Origin: Parcubacteria group bacterium GW2011_GWA2_42_14
GTDB taxonomy: Bacteria > Patescibacteriota > Minisyncoccia > Sungbacterales > GWA2-42-14
Assembly (NCBI GenBank): GCA_000998135.1
Contig: LCCV01000007.1
Coordinates: 1 to 48,368 of the forward strand
Direction: 5' to 3'
DNA: 48,368 nt
Below, in pieces: positions 7,721 through 15,138 of this stretch (its first letter is position 1; each line of letters begins with the position of its first letter). Position numbers and translations under genes: made by a program. The notes beneath the pieces are model-generated. The model did no database searches, was not told the origin of the DNA, and saw only the letters and a program-made list of their open reading frames with translations.

Positions 7721-7900
7721 ATGAAAAAGCGGGTTTTTATTGCAATTAAAGTTCCGCCTGTTCTGGAAAAAACCGTTGAATTATGGCAAAATAAACATGG
7801 TGATTACAATGTCAAATGGATTAAGGCATGAAATCTCCATATAACCCTAATCCCTCCTTGGTACGTTGATGAAAACCAATTGCTTGAGGTGTATATATGA
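7721..7900 (+). pseudogene. Remnant of RNA 2',3'-cyclic phosphodiesterase / 2'-5' RNA ligase (ThpR)
   Basis: The frame starts MKKRVFIAIKVPPVLEKTV, runs to KWIKA, meets an in-frame TGA, and continues NLHITLIPPWYVDENQLLEVYI before a second TGA. The sequence on both sides of the first TGA matches the N-terminal third of ThpR/LigT proteins, including the first HxT active-site motif (HITL). The family is normally about 180 residues with two HxTx motifs; the second is missing. The last TGA overlaps the ATG of murC (ATGA). It has its own promoter, so the broken gene may persist as a leader that delivers ribosomes to murC. It is too short for the ORF track. Confidence 0.75.
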
Positions 7901-9390
7901 AAAAAAATCAAGTAATACATTTTATCGGCATAGGCGGAATAGGCATGAGCGCTTTGGCTAAATTTTATTTGTCGGAGAGTGCGAAAGTCAGCGGCTCTGA
8001 TTTGGAATTTTCGGAGATTACCGAGGAACTTAAAAAAATGGGGGCGAAAATATATACAGGCCCGCATAAAGCATCTAATGTTCCCAAAAATGCTGATTTG
8101 GTCATATATAACGCGGCCATTGATAAAAAAAACCCTGAAGTTATCGCCGCGCGAAAAATCATAAAAAATATAACCACCCCCGCCTTATCACGTGATATTA
8201 AATTTAGCAAGAAAAACTTAAGGTTTCCATTAATCCCTATGGTAAAACCGAATAGAATTGGGGAAGATAGGGGAGTAAAGCGTTATTCAGAAGCAGTAGG
8301 AGAGCTTACTAAAAAATATTATACCATTGCCGTAGCGGGCGCCCACGGAAAAAGCACTACCACGGCCATACTCGCCAAAATTCTTATTGATGCCGGACTT
8401 GACCCGACGGTTATCATAGGAACAAAGGTTAAGGAATTCGATAATCATGCCCCGAACAACACTGAAGGGTCCAATTTCAAAAAAGGCGATTCAAAATATT
8501 TCATAATTGAAGCTGATGAATATGCCGCTTCGTTTTTGGATTATAAGCCGGATATAGCCATTATAACCAATATTGACAAAGAACACCTTGATTTTTATAA
8601 AAATGAGGATAGGGTCAGAAACGCTTTCAAAAAATTCATGCTCAATGTTAAACCCGGAGGATTTCTGGTGTTAAACAATGACAACAAAAATGTCTTAAAA
8701 TTAGGACTTGAACTTGCAAAATTAAAACGTTTTCAAAATAAAATTAAATGGTTTTCTTTAAGAAATAAGGCGGTAGAAAACATTAAAAATATTCTGCAAA
8801 TTCCAGGGGCGCATAATATTTCAAACGCTTTAGCGGCCTTAAGAGCGGGGGAGATACTGAATATTCCGCAGAATGATATTTTAAAATCCGTTTCCGGATA
8901 CGGAGGTGCGTGGCGGCGTTTTGAATATAGGGGAAGCATTAACGGCGCAAAAATATTTGACGACTACGCGCATCACCCAACCGAAATCAAAGCAACATTG
9001 CTGGGAGCGCGCGGCCATTTTCCCCATTCCAGAATTTGGTGTGTTTTTCAGCCGCATCAGCATCAGCGGCTATCCTTATTATTCAATGAGTTCGCCCTGT
9101 CTTTTGATTCGGCCAACGAAGTAATCCTACTTGAACCGTATGAAGTAAGCGGCCGCGAAAATATGCGCTTCGCGCATCGCGGACACACGCGGACAGAACG
9201 CGAGCATACGCAGAAATTCACGTCTTTCAATCTTGCAAAAAAAATTGATTCAAGAATGAAAAATAACGTGTATTACATTCCATATAAATCCGAACTCGTT
9301 GGTTTCCTTAAAAAATATACCGCATGGGGAGACGTTATAATCATGATGGGGGCGGGAGATATTTGGAGGATAACCAAAGAATTGATATAA
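7897..9390 (+). CDS. murC: UDP-N-acetylmuramate--L-alanine ligase
   Basis: MurC adds L-Ala to UDP-MurNAc using ATP in the cytoplasm. Present are the N-terminal Rossmann motif FIGIGGIGMSALAKF, the P-loop AGAHGKSTTT, the central EADEYAASF segment, YAHHPTEI and VFQPHQHQRL. At 497 residues it is slightly longer than usual, with two extra stretches: about residues 108-130 (before the P-loop) and RFAHRGHTRTEREH near the C-terminus, which looks like an in-frame repeat fragment. The start ATG overlaps the thpR remnant stop. The partner ligase MurD is encoded 13 kb away on the other strand. Confidence 0.97.
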   Translation: MKKNQVIHFIGIGGIGMSALAKFYLSESAKVSGSDLEFSEITEELKKMGAKIYTGPHKASNVPKNADLVIYNAAIDKKNPEVIAARKIIKNITTPALSRDIKFSKKNLRFPLIPMVKPNRIGEDRGVKRYSEAVGELTKKYYTIAVAGAHGKSTTTAILAKILIDAGLDPTVIIGTKVKEFDNHAPNNTEGSNFKKGDSKYFIIEADEYAASFLDYKPDIAIITNIDKEHLDFYKNEDRVRNAFKKFMLNVKPGGFLVLNNDNKNVLKLGLELAKLKRFQNKIKWFSLRNKAVENIKNILQIPGAHNISNALAALRAGEILNIPQNDILKSVSGYGGAWRRFEYRGSINGAKIFDDYAHHPTEIKATLLGARGHFPHSRIWCVFQPHQHQRLSLLFNEFALSFDSANEVILLEPYEVSGRENMRFAHRGHTRTEREHTQKFTSFNLAKKIDSRMKNNVYYIPYKSELVGFLKKYTAWGDVIIMMGAGDIWRITKELI

Positions 9391-9450
9391 TTATTAGGGT
9401 ATAGGGTTTAACGAAAAACACTAACTACTAAACACTACATACCTATTTCG

Positions 9451-10683
9451 ATGTCTATATTAATAAAAAAAATATTGATTATCATAATATCGTTTGCAAT
9501 TATTGCCGCAAGCTTTGTCGGCGGTATTTTTGTAGGATTAAACAAAAAACCCACGATTGAATCCATTACCAGTGTAATAAGGAAAACTCCTGAAATTTCT
9601 ACATTGGGCCAGGTTCAGGCCGGAACCGACTTCAATCTTTTTTGGGATGTGTGGTCTCGCCTTGAAGAAAATTTTGTTGATAGGTCAAAAATTGAACCGC
9701 AAAAAATGGTTTTTGGAGCAATTGACGGCATGGTAAAATCATTGGAGGACCCGTACACGGTCTTTTTGCCGCCCGAGGAATCAAAACGGTTCAACGACGA
9801 TATCAAGGGAGAATTCGGGGGCATTGGCGCGGAAATCGGCATTAAAAAGGGAATTCTAACCATTATTGCTCCGCTTAAAGATTCACCGGCAGAGAAAGCG
9901 GGGCTTAAAGCCGGAGATAAAGTTTTAAAAATAAACGGAACGTCAACTATTGACTTAACTTTGGACAAAGCGGTTTCTTTCATTCGCGGATTAAAGGGTA
10001 CTGAGGTGGTTTTAACAATCGCCGCCGCTGACGATTTGGGCGACACTAAAGAGATAAAAATTATCCGGGATACGATAAAAATTCCCGTTATTGAAACAAA
10101 AAAACTGGATGAAGGCATATTTTATATCCGCCTTTTCAATTTCAACGATAATTCAACCGCGGAATTCAAAAAAGGACTGATGGAAATGCAGAATTCCGGG
10201 GCGCGAAAACTGATACTTGATCTAAGAAATAACCCCGGCGGATACCTGAACGCCGCCGTTGATATTGCGTCTTGGTTTATACCCGCCGGAGAAATTGTTG
10301 CCCGGGAAAAAATGGCGAACGGAGAAGAACTTATCTATCGCTCATATGGTTATAGATTTTTGGAAAATACGCCTGTAATCACGCTCATAAACCAGGGCTC
10401 GGCTTCGGCCTCAGAAATCGTGGCCGGCGCCTTAAGAGACCAGCGCAAAATTAAACTAATCGGCGACAAATCATTCGGAAAAGGCTCGGTTCAGGAACTG
10501 GAAAAACTGCCCCAAAACGCTTCTTTAAAAATAACCATTGCCAAATGGCTTACTCCGCAAGGGCACTCCATAAACGATTCCGGCCTGGAACCGGATATTA
10601 AGGTTGAAATAACCAAAGAAGATAGTGATAATAATAAAGATACGCAGCTGGATAAGGCGATAGAGATTATTAAGGGTTTGTAA
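9451..10683 (+). CDS. C-terminal processing peptidase, S41 family
   Basis: A 410-residue exported serine protease. It has an N-terminal membrane anchor (about residues 7-28), a PDZ domain (GGIGAEIGIKKGILTIIAPL...SPAEKAGLKAGDKVLKING) and the S41 catalytic core with nucleophile in GSASASEIVAGAL and the general-base lysine in SFGKGSVQ. CtpA-type enzymes trim or degrade envelope proteins after C-terminal recognition by the PDZ. The active-site residues are intact. It sits between murC and acylphosphatase; no Shine-Dalgarno is obvious before the ATG. Confidence 0.95.
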   Translation: MSILIKKILIIIISFAIIAASFVGGIFVGLNKKPTIESITSVIRKTPEISTLGQVQAGTDFNLFWDVWSRLEENFVDRSKIEPQKMVFGAIDGMVKSLEDPYTVFLPPEESKRFNDDIKGEFGGIGAEIGIKKGILTIIAPLKDSPAEKAGLKAGDKVLKINGTSTIDLTLDKAVSFIRGLKGTEVVLTIAAADDLGDTKEIKIIRDTIKIPVIETKKLDEGIFYIRLFNFNDNSTAEFKKGLMEMQNSGARKLILDLRNNPGGYLNAAVDIASWFIPAGEIVAREKMANGEELIYRSYGYRFLENTPVITLINQGSASASEIVAGALRDQRKIKLIGDKSFGKGSVQELEKLPQNASLKITIAKWLTPQGHSINDSGLEPDIKVEITKEDSDNNKDTQLDKAIEIIKGL

Positions 10684-10723
10684 AAACTAAACTCGAAACA
10701 ATATTTGCCAATTTTTATGAAGC

Positions 10724-10993
10724 ATGGAAAGAACTGTTTTAAAAATTACCGGCCGAGTGCAAGGCGTCTTTTTCAGGCAAACCGCCAAAGAAACTGCGCA
10801 AAAACTGGGGATTGCCGGTTTTGCAAAAAATGAAAATGATGGTAATGTTACTATTGTTGCTGAAGGGAAGAAAGACAAACTTGTTCAATTTATCGGCCTT
10901 ATAAAACGCGGGTTTGATTATACCGAAGTAAAAGCGGTGTCAATGGAGTGGGGGAGCGCAACAGAAGAATTTAAAGATTTCAACATATTTTGA
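10724..10993 (+). CDS. acyP: Acylphosphatase
   Basis: A single-domain 89-residue enzyme hydrolysing acyl phosphates. It carries the signature [16 protein letters not shown] (substrate-binding Arg) and [16 protein letters not shown] (catalytic Asn in KN-x-DG). The usual GVGFR reads GVFFR, a tolerated change. The gene ends TGA directly followed by TAG. It lies 41 bases after the S41 protease and is probably cotranscribed with it. Confidence 0.93.
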   Translation: MERTVLKITGRVQGVFFRQTAKETAQKLGIAGFAKNENDGNVTIVAEGKKDKLVQFIGLIKRGFDYTEVKAVSMEWGSATEEFKDFNIF

Positions 10994-10999
10994 TAGAAA

Positions 11000-11071
11000 A
11001 CGGATTAAACTTTTTAAACGGGTTAAGCTTATTTGCCTAATTTACTTAACTTGCTTAACTTGCTTTAAATT
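11000..11071. repeat. Family A repeat, diverged copy (A6)
   Basis: ACGGGTTAAGCTTATTTGCC followed by AATTTACTTAACTTGCTTAA and a second CTTAACTTGCTT. Same word set as the full A composites but shorter and without the outer arms. It fills the acyP-rplI gap. Confidence 0.75.
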
Positions 11072-11072
11072 T

Positions 11073-11558
11073 ATGAAAGTTATTTTAATCCGGGACGTAG
11101 AAAAACTCGGAAAAAATGGGGAAATAAAAAACGTCGCGGATGGATACGCGCGGAATTTTTTATTTCCCAAAAAAATGGCTATGCTTGCCGGCGAAAAAGC
11201 TATAGCTGAAATAAAAAAACAAAAAGAACGTGAAGGTAAACACAGGGAAGAAGATATCCGGAAATATAAAGAACTGGCCGAATCATTGCAAAAAATAGAA
11301 ATCATCATGTCTTTAGAAGTAGGAAAAGAAGGCCATGCTTTCGGTTCTGTCAGTAAAGACGATATTTTTGCCGAACTGAAAAAAAGGAAATTGCCAATTG
11401 AAAAAGAATGGATAGAACTGGAAAAACCGCTTAAATCAGGTGGGGGCTGGGATATCAAAATCAAACTGCCGCATGGAATAGAAGCAACAATAAAAGTGAT
11501 TGTGGAAGCGAAAAAAGAAGAGAAGAAGAGGGGAAGGCCCAAAGTTATTAAATCCTAA
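11073..11558 (+). CDS. rplI: Large-subunit ribosomal protein bL9
   Basis: It begins [21 protein letters not shown] with [13 protein letters not shown], the bL9 signature, followed by the long helix and a C-terminal domain. It has 161 residues with a Lys-rich extension ([17 protein letters not shown]). bL9 is reported missing from some CPR groups, so its presence helps narrow the lineage. It is flanked on both sides by family A repeats. Confidence 0.95.
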   Translation: MKVILIRDVEKLGKNGEIKNVADGYARNFLFPKKMAMLAGEKAIAEIKKQKEREGKHREEDIRKYKELAESLQKIEIIMSLEVGKEGHAFGSVSKDDIFAELKKRKLPIEKEWIELEKPLKSGGGWDIKIKLPHGIEATIKVIVEAKKEEKKRGRPKVIKS

Positions 11559-11710
11559 ATTCGAAATTCTAAATCCTAAACTTAAATAGCTTGTTAAGCA
11601 AGTTAAGTGAATTAAGTAAATTAAACTTAACCGGCTTAATTTGCTTAATTCACTTAAAAAACTGCAATTGGGATTTATTTAGAATTTAGATTTTAGGATT
11701 TAGAATTTAA
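11550..11710. repeat. Composite nested inverted repeat, families D and A (copy A2)
   Basis: Outer arms are AAATCCTAAATTCGAAATTC on the left and ATTTAGATTTTAGGATTTAG on the right, approximate inverted complements (family D). Inside are family A arms (TTGTTAAGCAAGTTAAGTG ... GCTTAATTCACTTAA). The whole 160 bases can fold as one long nested hairpin. It overlaps the end of rplI and fills the gap to pyrG. Confidence 0.88.
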
Positions 11711-11717
11711 TTCATTC

Positions 11718-13340
11718 ATGTCTAAATTCATATTTATATGCGGTGGGGTAATGTCCGGCATCGGCAAGGGTGTAACAACGGCCTCCATTGGCCGTATTCT
11801 TAAATCAAGAGGATATCGCGTTACCGCCGTAAAAATAGATCCCTACATTAATGTTGATGCCGGAACTATGAACCCGATAGAGCACGGGGAAATTTTTGTT
11901 ACGGAAGACGGCGTGGAATGCGACCAGGATGTCGGAAATTACGAAAGATTTCTTGACCAAAATATACCTAAGGAAAATTATATGACCACCGGACTTATTT
12001 ATCAGACGGTCATTGAAAGAGAAAGAAACATGGAGTACGGCGGAAAATGCGTAGAAACGATTCCGCATATTCCGGAGGAAGTAATAAAGCGGCTTGACCG
12101 CGCCGCCAAAAAAGCCAAGGCGGATTTTACCTTAATAGAAATAGGCGGAACCGTGGGGGAGTATCAAAACGCGGTCTTTTTGGAGGCGGGCAGGATGATG
12201 AGGCTTATGCGTCCTAAAGATGTAATTTTTGTTCTGGTTTCTTATCTCCCTGTTCCTAAAATGATAGGAGAAATGAAAACAAAACCAACGCAATACGCAG
12301 TTCGTTCCATGAATTCCGCCGGAATACAACCGGATGTTATCGTCGCCAGATCAGTTATTCCTCTTGACGGACCAAGAAAGAAGAAAATTTCCATATTCTG
12401 CAATATTGCTCCCGAAGACGTAATATCCGCGCCGGATATAAAATCAATTTATGAAATCCCGATAAATTTTGAAAAAGACAAGCTGGGTTACAGAATTCTT
12501 GCCAAATTCGGATTAAAATACAGGCGAAAAAACATGGCAGATTGGGAACAATTGGCCAAAAATATAAAAAAAGCTAAAAAACCGGTAAAAATAGGCATCG
12601 TCGGCAAATATTTCGGTACTGGAGATTTTACCTTGGCCGATTCTTATATTTCGGTAATTGAAGCGCTGAAACACGCCTCCTGGTTTCATAACCGCAAACC
12701 CGAATTAATATGGCTCAACGCGGAATCATACGAAAAAACCCCGGGTTTATTAACCGAACTTAAAAATTTCAACGGCATTGTGGTTCCCGGCGGATTTGGA
12801 GCCAGGGGAGTAGAAGGAAAAATTAAAACCATTGAATATGCCAGAAAAAATAAAATACCGTTTTTGGGGCTTTGCTACGGGCTACAACTCGCCGTGGTGG
12901 AATTCGCCAGAAATGTTTGTGGGATGAAAAATGCCCATACTACCGAAATTTCTCCGCGCGCAAAGTACGCGGTAATTGATATGCTTCCCGAGCAGCTTGC
13001 CAATATTAAAGAAAAACGCCTTGGCGGCTCCATGCGGCTAGGCGCTTATACATGTGAATTGGCGCCCGGCACAAAGAGTTTTAAGGCCTATGGAACAAAA
13101 TTGATTTCCGAAAGGCACCGCCATCGCTATGAAGTCAATAATGATTTTCGGGAAAAACTTGAAAAAGGAGGAATGATATTTTCGGGAATCAATCCCGAAA
13201 GGAATCTAATCGAAATTATTGAGCTTAAAAATCATCCGTTTTTTGTGGGAACGCAATTCCATCCGGAATTCAAATCTCGTCCGTTAAATCCCCATCCTCT
13301 GTTCAAAGAATTCATAAAATCGGCTATAAAAACAAATTAA
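11718..13340 (+). CDS. pyrG: CTP synthase (glutamine hydrolysing)
   Basis: PyrG amidates UTP to CTP. The 540-residue length is standard. The synthetase half begins FIFICGGVMSGIGKGVTTASI (P-loop variant; most enzymes read GGVVSSLGKG) and includes DPYINVDAGTMNP and EIGGTVGE. The glutaminase half has the nucleophile in GLCYGLQLAVVEFARN and the His-Glu in GTQFHPEFKS. It is the only nucleotide-biosynthesis gene in the window. A hairpin with T-rich flank follows about 53 bases after the stop. Confidence 0.97.
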   Translation: MSKFIFICGGVMSGIGKGVTTASIGRILKSRGYRVTAVKIDPYINVDAGTMNPIEHGEIFVTEDGVECDQDVGNYERFLDQNIPKENYMTTGLIYQTVIERERNMEYGGKCVETIPHIPEEVIKRLDRAAKKAKADFTLIEIGGTVGEYQNAVFLEAGRMMRLMRPKDVIFVLVSYLPVPKMIGEMKTKPTQYAVRSMNSAGIQPDVIVARSVIPLDGPRKKKISIFCNIAPEDVISAPDIKSIYEIPINFEKDKLGYRILAKFGLKYRRKNMADWEQLAKNIKKAKKPVKIGIVGKYFGTGDFTLADSYISVIEALKHASWFHNRKPELIWLNAESYEKTPGLLTELKNFNGIVVPGGFGARGVEGKIKTIEYARKNKIPFLGLCYGLQLAVVEFARNVCGMKNAHTTEISPRAKYAVIDMLPEQLANIKEKRLGGSMRLGAYTCELAPGTKSFKAYGTKLISERHRHRYEVNNDFREKLEKGGMIFSGINPERNLIEIIELKNHPFFVGTQFHPEFKSRPLNPHPLFKEFIKSAIKTN

Positions 13341-13392
13341 ACCGCGCTTTATTGCGGCACTAGACCTATAGATAATTTAACTCACGCGAATC

Positions 13393-13425
13393 AAAAACCC
13401 CTTCTTATTAAAGGGGGAAGTTTTT
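13393..13425. terminator. Bidirectional terminator between pyrG and rpmA
   Basis: A CCCCTT...AAGGGG stem with A5 before and T5 shortly after can terminate convergent transcription from both sides. Confidence 0.65.
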
Positions 13426-13508
13426 ATATTTTAAGCCTTACGGCTAACCCTTACCTTGCCGGACACGCCCTTCTTCATTTTTTGCGTTTTTGTTTTAGCC
13501 GTTCTTTT

Positions 13509-13799
13509 TTAAGAACTGTTAATCGCCTTCATAACATTCACCACTTTAATAAATTTTCTTGTTCCGTCAAAACTTGTCTTATGCCTGTCTTGAAACTTTA
13601 CAAATCCGCTGTCTATGGCATATAATGTATAATCGCGTCCAAGTTTTACATTTTGTCCGGGAACGAACTTGGTTCCCCTTTGACGAACCAAAATATCCCC
13701 CGATTTTACGGATTCTCCGTCATATTTTTTAACCCCCAGATACTTCGGCTGGGAATCACGTCCTAATTTAGTTGTACCGCCGGCTTTTGTATGTGCCAT
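13509..13799 (-). CDS. rpmA: Large-subunit ribosomal protein bL27
   Basis: It begins [25 protein letters not shown] with the GDILVRQRG and [18 protein letters not shown] segments typical of bL27; 96 residues. The start lacks the cleavable N-terminal extension of Firmicutes. After the TAA the same frame stays open for 25 basic codons (KTKTQKMKKGVSGKVRVSRK) up to the terminator, which could be an ancestral C-terminal tail cut off by a stop. A hairpin-rich spacer precedes the start. Confidence 0.95.
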   Translation of the reverse strand: MAHTKAGGTTKLGRDSQPKYLGVKKYDGESVKSGDILVRQRGTKFVPGQNVKLGRDYTLYAIDSGFVKFQDRHKTSFDGTRKFIKVVNVMKAINSS

Positions 13800-14029
13800 A
13801 TTTGTCGAAATTTTGAGCTCACATTGAGCGAAAAAATTTCGCTACAAATATGAGCATCCTCCTCTAATTTTGCCATAGAAAAATGTTTTTTCCGATAATA
13901 CGCAAAAAACCATTCACGGATATGGGGCGCGGGCGCGAATAGCGCATCCCTCATTGCGCGAAGCGCCCCACCCACCGATTTCAAGGGCAAAATTAGGGGA
14001 GGATAACCATTTTACTATTAATTACCTCT
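13800..14029. repeat. Divergent spacer with a MITE-like inverted-repeat element
   Basis: Between divergent rpmA and the Ada-like gene. It contains an AGCGAAA/TTTCGCT hairpin (about 13827-13843) and an element bounded by 19-base inverted repeats (ATCCTCCTCTAATTTTGCC at 13856-13874, GGCAAAATTAGGGGAGGAT at 13986-14004, one mismatch). The element's interior is GC-rich with GGGGCGC/GCGCCCC-type words. The 75-residue ORF called across it is not convincing. Confidence 0.75.
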
Positions 14030-14434
14030 ATGTTATACCACCTCTATAAAAAAATCAAGTCATGGCTGGAATCTAATCAAAAAGACCTATTTTTGGCCGC
14101 AACCATTATATTGGTCAGCATAATTAGCTTTGGATTTGGTAGATTGTCCGCGATTTGGCCGGAAAAACAACCGATACGAATTGAAAAAAGCCAATTAAGC
14201 GAGTTAAGTGAATTAAGCAACGACGGAAACGACAAGCTTAACCCGCTTAACCAGCTTAATTCACTTAACCAGCCAAATGGCAAATATGTTGCCTCCAAAA
14301 ACAGCACTTTTTACCATTATCCCTGGTGTCCGGGGGCGCAAAAAATAAAAGAAGAAAATAAAATCTGGTTCCAGACAAAAGAAGAAGCGGAAAGCAGGGG
14401 ATACAAGCCGGCAGGAAATTGCGACGGATTATAA
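14030..14434 (+). CDS. Membrane-anchored Ada-like zinc-binding domain protein
   Basis: A 134-residue protein with one membrane segment (about residues 20-42, LFLAATIILVSIISFGFG), a polar linker, and a C-terminal module YVASKNSTFYHYPWCPGAQKI...YKPAGNCDG that resembles the metal-binding domain of Ada. One Cys is in PWCPGA and one in GNCDG; fewer Cys than classic Ada, so metal binding is uncertain. The linker SQLSELSELSNDGNDKLNPL is the translation of a family A intergenic repeat, in its only open sense frame. The architecture is common in Parcubacteria, of unknown function. Confidence 0.75.
   Translation: MLYHLYKKIKSWLESNQKDLFLAATIILVSIISFGFGRLSAIWPEKQPIRIEKSQLSELSELSNDGNDKLNPLNQLNSLNQPNGKYVASKNSTFYHYPWCPGAQKIKEENKIWFQTKEEAESRGYKPAGNCDGL
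14188..14273. repeat. Family A repeat inside a coding sequence (copy A8)
   Basis: GCCAATTAAGCGAGTTAAGT with GAATTAAGC, a short centre, then CTTAACCCGCTTAACC and GCTTAATTCACTTAACC. These are the same words and the same inverted layout as the intergenic composites. It lies wholly inside the Ada-like gene and keeps the reading frame. Confidence 0.88.
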
Positions 14435-14456
14435 AATTTATAAGAACCTCTACCCA

Positions 14457-14484
14457 TTGACACAAAATTTTAATTGTTTATCAT
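14457..14484 (+). promoter_or_regulatory. Putative sigma-70-type promoter of the second deformylase
   Basis: TTGACA, 16-base spacer, TATCAT. The predicted start at about 14491 leaves a leader of about 35 bases before the ATG at 14526, unlike the leaderless genes in this window. Confidence 0.65.
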
Positions 14485-14525
14485 TATTTCAGTAATCTTA
14501 AAAAGACGGGGTTAAACAAACAATA

Positions 14526-14993
14526 ATGAAAATACTTACCCGCACAAAATTTGGTAATCCAATTCTTCGACAAAGGACACAACCCGTGTTTCTTAAAACA
14601 GCTAATAAAAGTAGATTTCAAAAATTGATTCAGCAGATGTTCTATACAATGAAACGCGCCGGTGGCGTGGGGCTTGCTTCGCCGCAAATTAATAAACCAT
14701 TACAAATGTTTGTCGTAGAAATCAAGAAAAGTAAAATCAGACCCGAGGTCAAACCCCTAAAGAAAACAATTGTTGTAAATCCCAAAATTACAAGTTACTC
14801 TAAAAAATTAGCCAATGACTGGGAAGGTTGTTTAAGTTTACCGGCAATACGCGGTCTCGTACCGCGTTATACGGATATAATTGTAGAATTCTATAACCAA
14901 TTGGGTAAAAAACAAATTATGAAATTAAGCGGTTTTCAAGCACGAGTTTTCCAGCATGAAATAGATCATCTAAATGGTATTTTGATAAAATGA
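14526..14993 (+). CDS. Peptide deformylase (second copy)
   Basis: 155 residues with all catalytic motifs intact: GGVGLASPQI, EGCLSLPAIRG and QHEIDHLNGILI. It differs clearly from the fmt-linked copy and lacks that copy's polar insertion. It ends abruptly just after the metal site; the typical C-terminal continuation is encoded in the +1 frame overlapping the stop (see next entry). It has its own TTGACA promoter and is not next to fmt. It could be a housekeeping duplicate or a transferred gene with a distinct substrate range. Confidence 0.93.
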   Translation: MKILTRTKFGNPILRQRTQPVFLKTANKSRFQKLIQQMFYTMKRAGGVGLASPQINKPLQMFVVEIKKSKIRPEVKPLKKTIVVNPKITSYSKKLANDWEGCLSLPAIRGLVPRYTDIIVEFYNQLGKKQIMKLSGFQARVFQHEIDHLNGILIK

Positions 14994-15070
14994 ATGACCT
15001 AAAAACTTTAATGACCGTTGATGAATTCAAAAAACGGATTTTGAAAAAGAGCGCGTTGAAAAGCAAATAG
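14990..15070 (+). CDS. Detached deformylase C-terminus or coupled 26-residue peptide
   Basis: An ATG overlapping the deformylase TGA (ATGA) opens a frame reading MNDLKTLMTVDEFKKRILKK to a TAG. LKTLMTVDEFKKR resembles the C-terminal helix that normally follows GVLFIDR in deformylases. So this is either the original C-terminus separated by a frameshift or a translationally coupled peptide. It is followed by a terminator. Confidence 0.55.
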   Translation: MNDLKTLMTVDEFKKRILKKSALKSK

Positions 15071-15080
15071 CCATTTGCGA

Positions 15081-15110
15081 AAGTCGGAACTAATTACTCC
15101 GGCTTTTTTA
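15081..15110 (+). terminator. Rho-independent terminator after the second deformylase
   Basis: Stem AAGTCGGA / TCCGGCTT (one G-T wobble) followed by TTTTT. Confidence 0.8.
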
Positions 15111-15138
15111 TCCTCCCGCCTATGTTTAAGCGGGAGGA
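15111..15138. terminator. Hairpin at the end of the nuclease gene
   Basis: Perfect 9-bp arms TCCTCCCGC / GCGGGAGGA. On the minus strand it overlaps the last codons and stop of the PD-(D/E)XK gene. There is no T-run on that side, so termination is uncertain. Confidence 0.5.

Noticed and set aside
7829-7831. TGA read as a sense codon (as in Gracilibacteria/Absconditabacteria)
   Set aside because: The thpR remnant has an in-frame TGA, but murG, murD, scpB, acyP and def2 use TGA as a plausible stop and no intact conserved gene has internal TGA.
13763-13990. 75-residue minus-strand ORF upstream of rpmA
   Set aside because: It overlaps the rpmA start and is built from inverted-repeat DNA; composition and lack of motifs argue against a gene.
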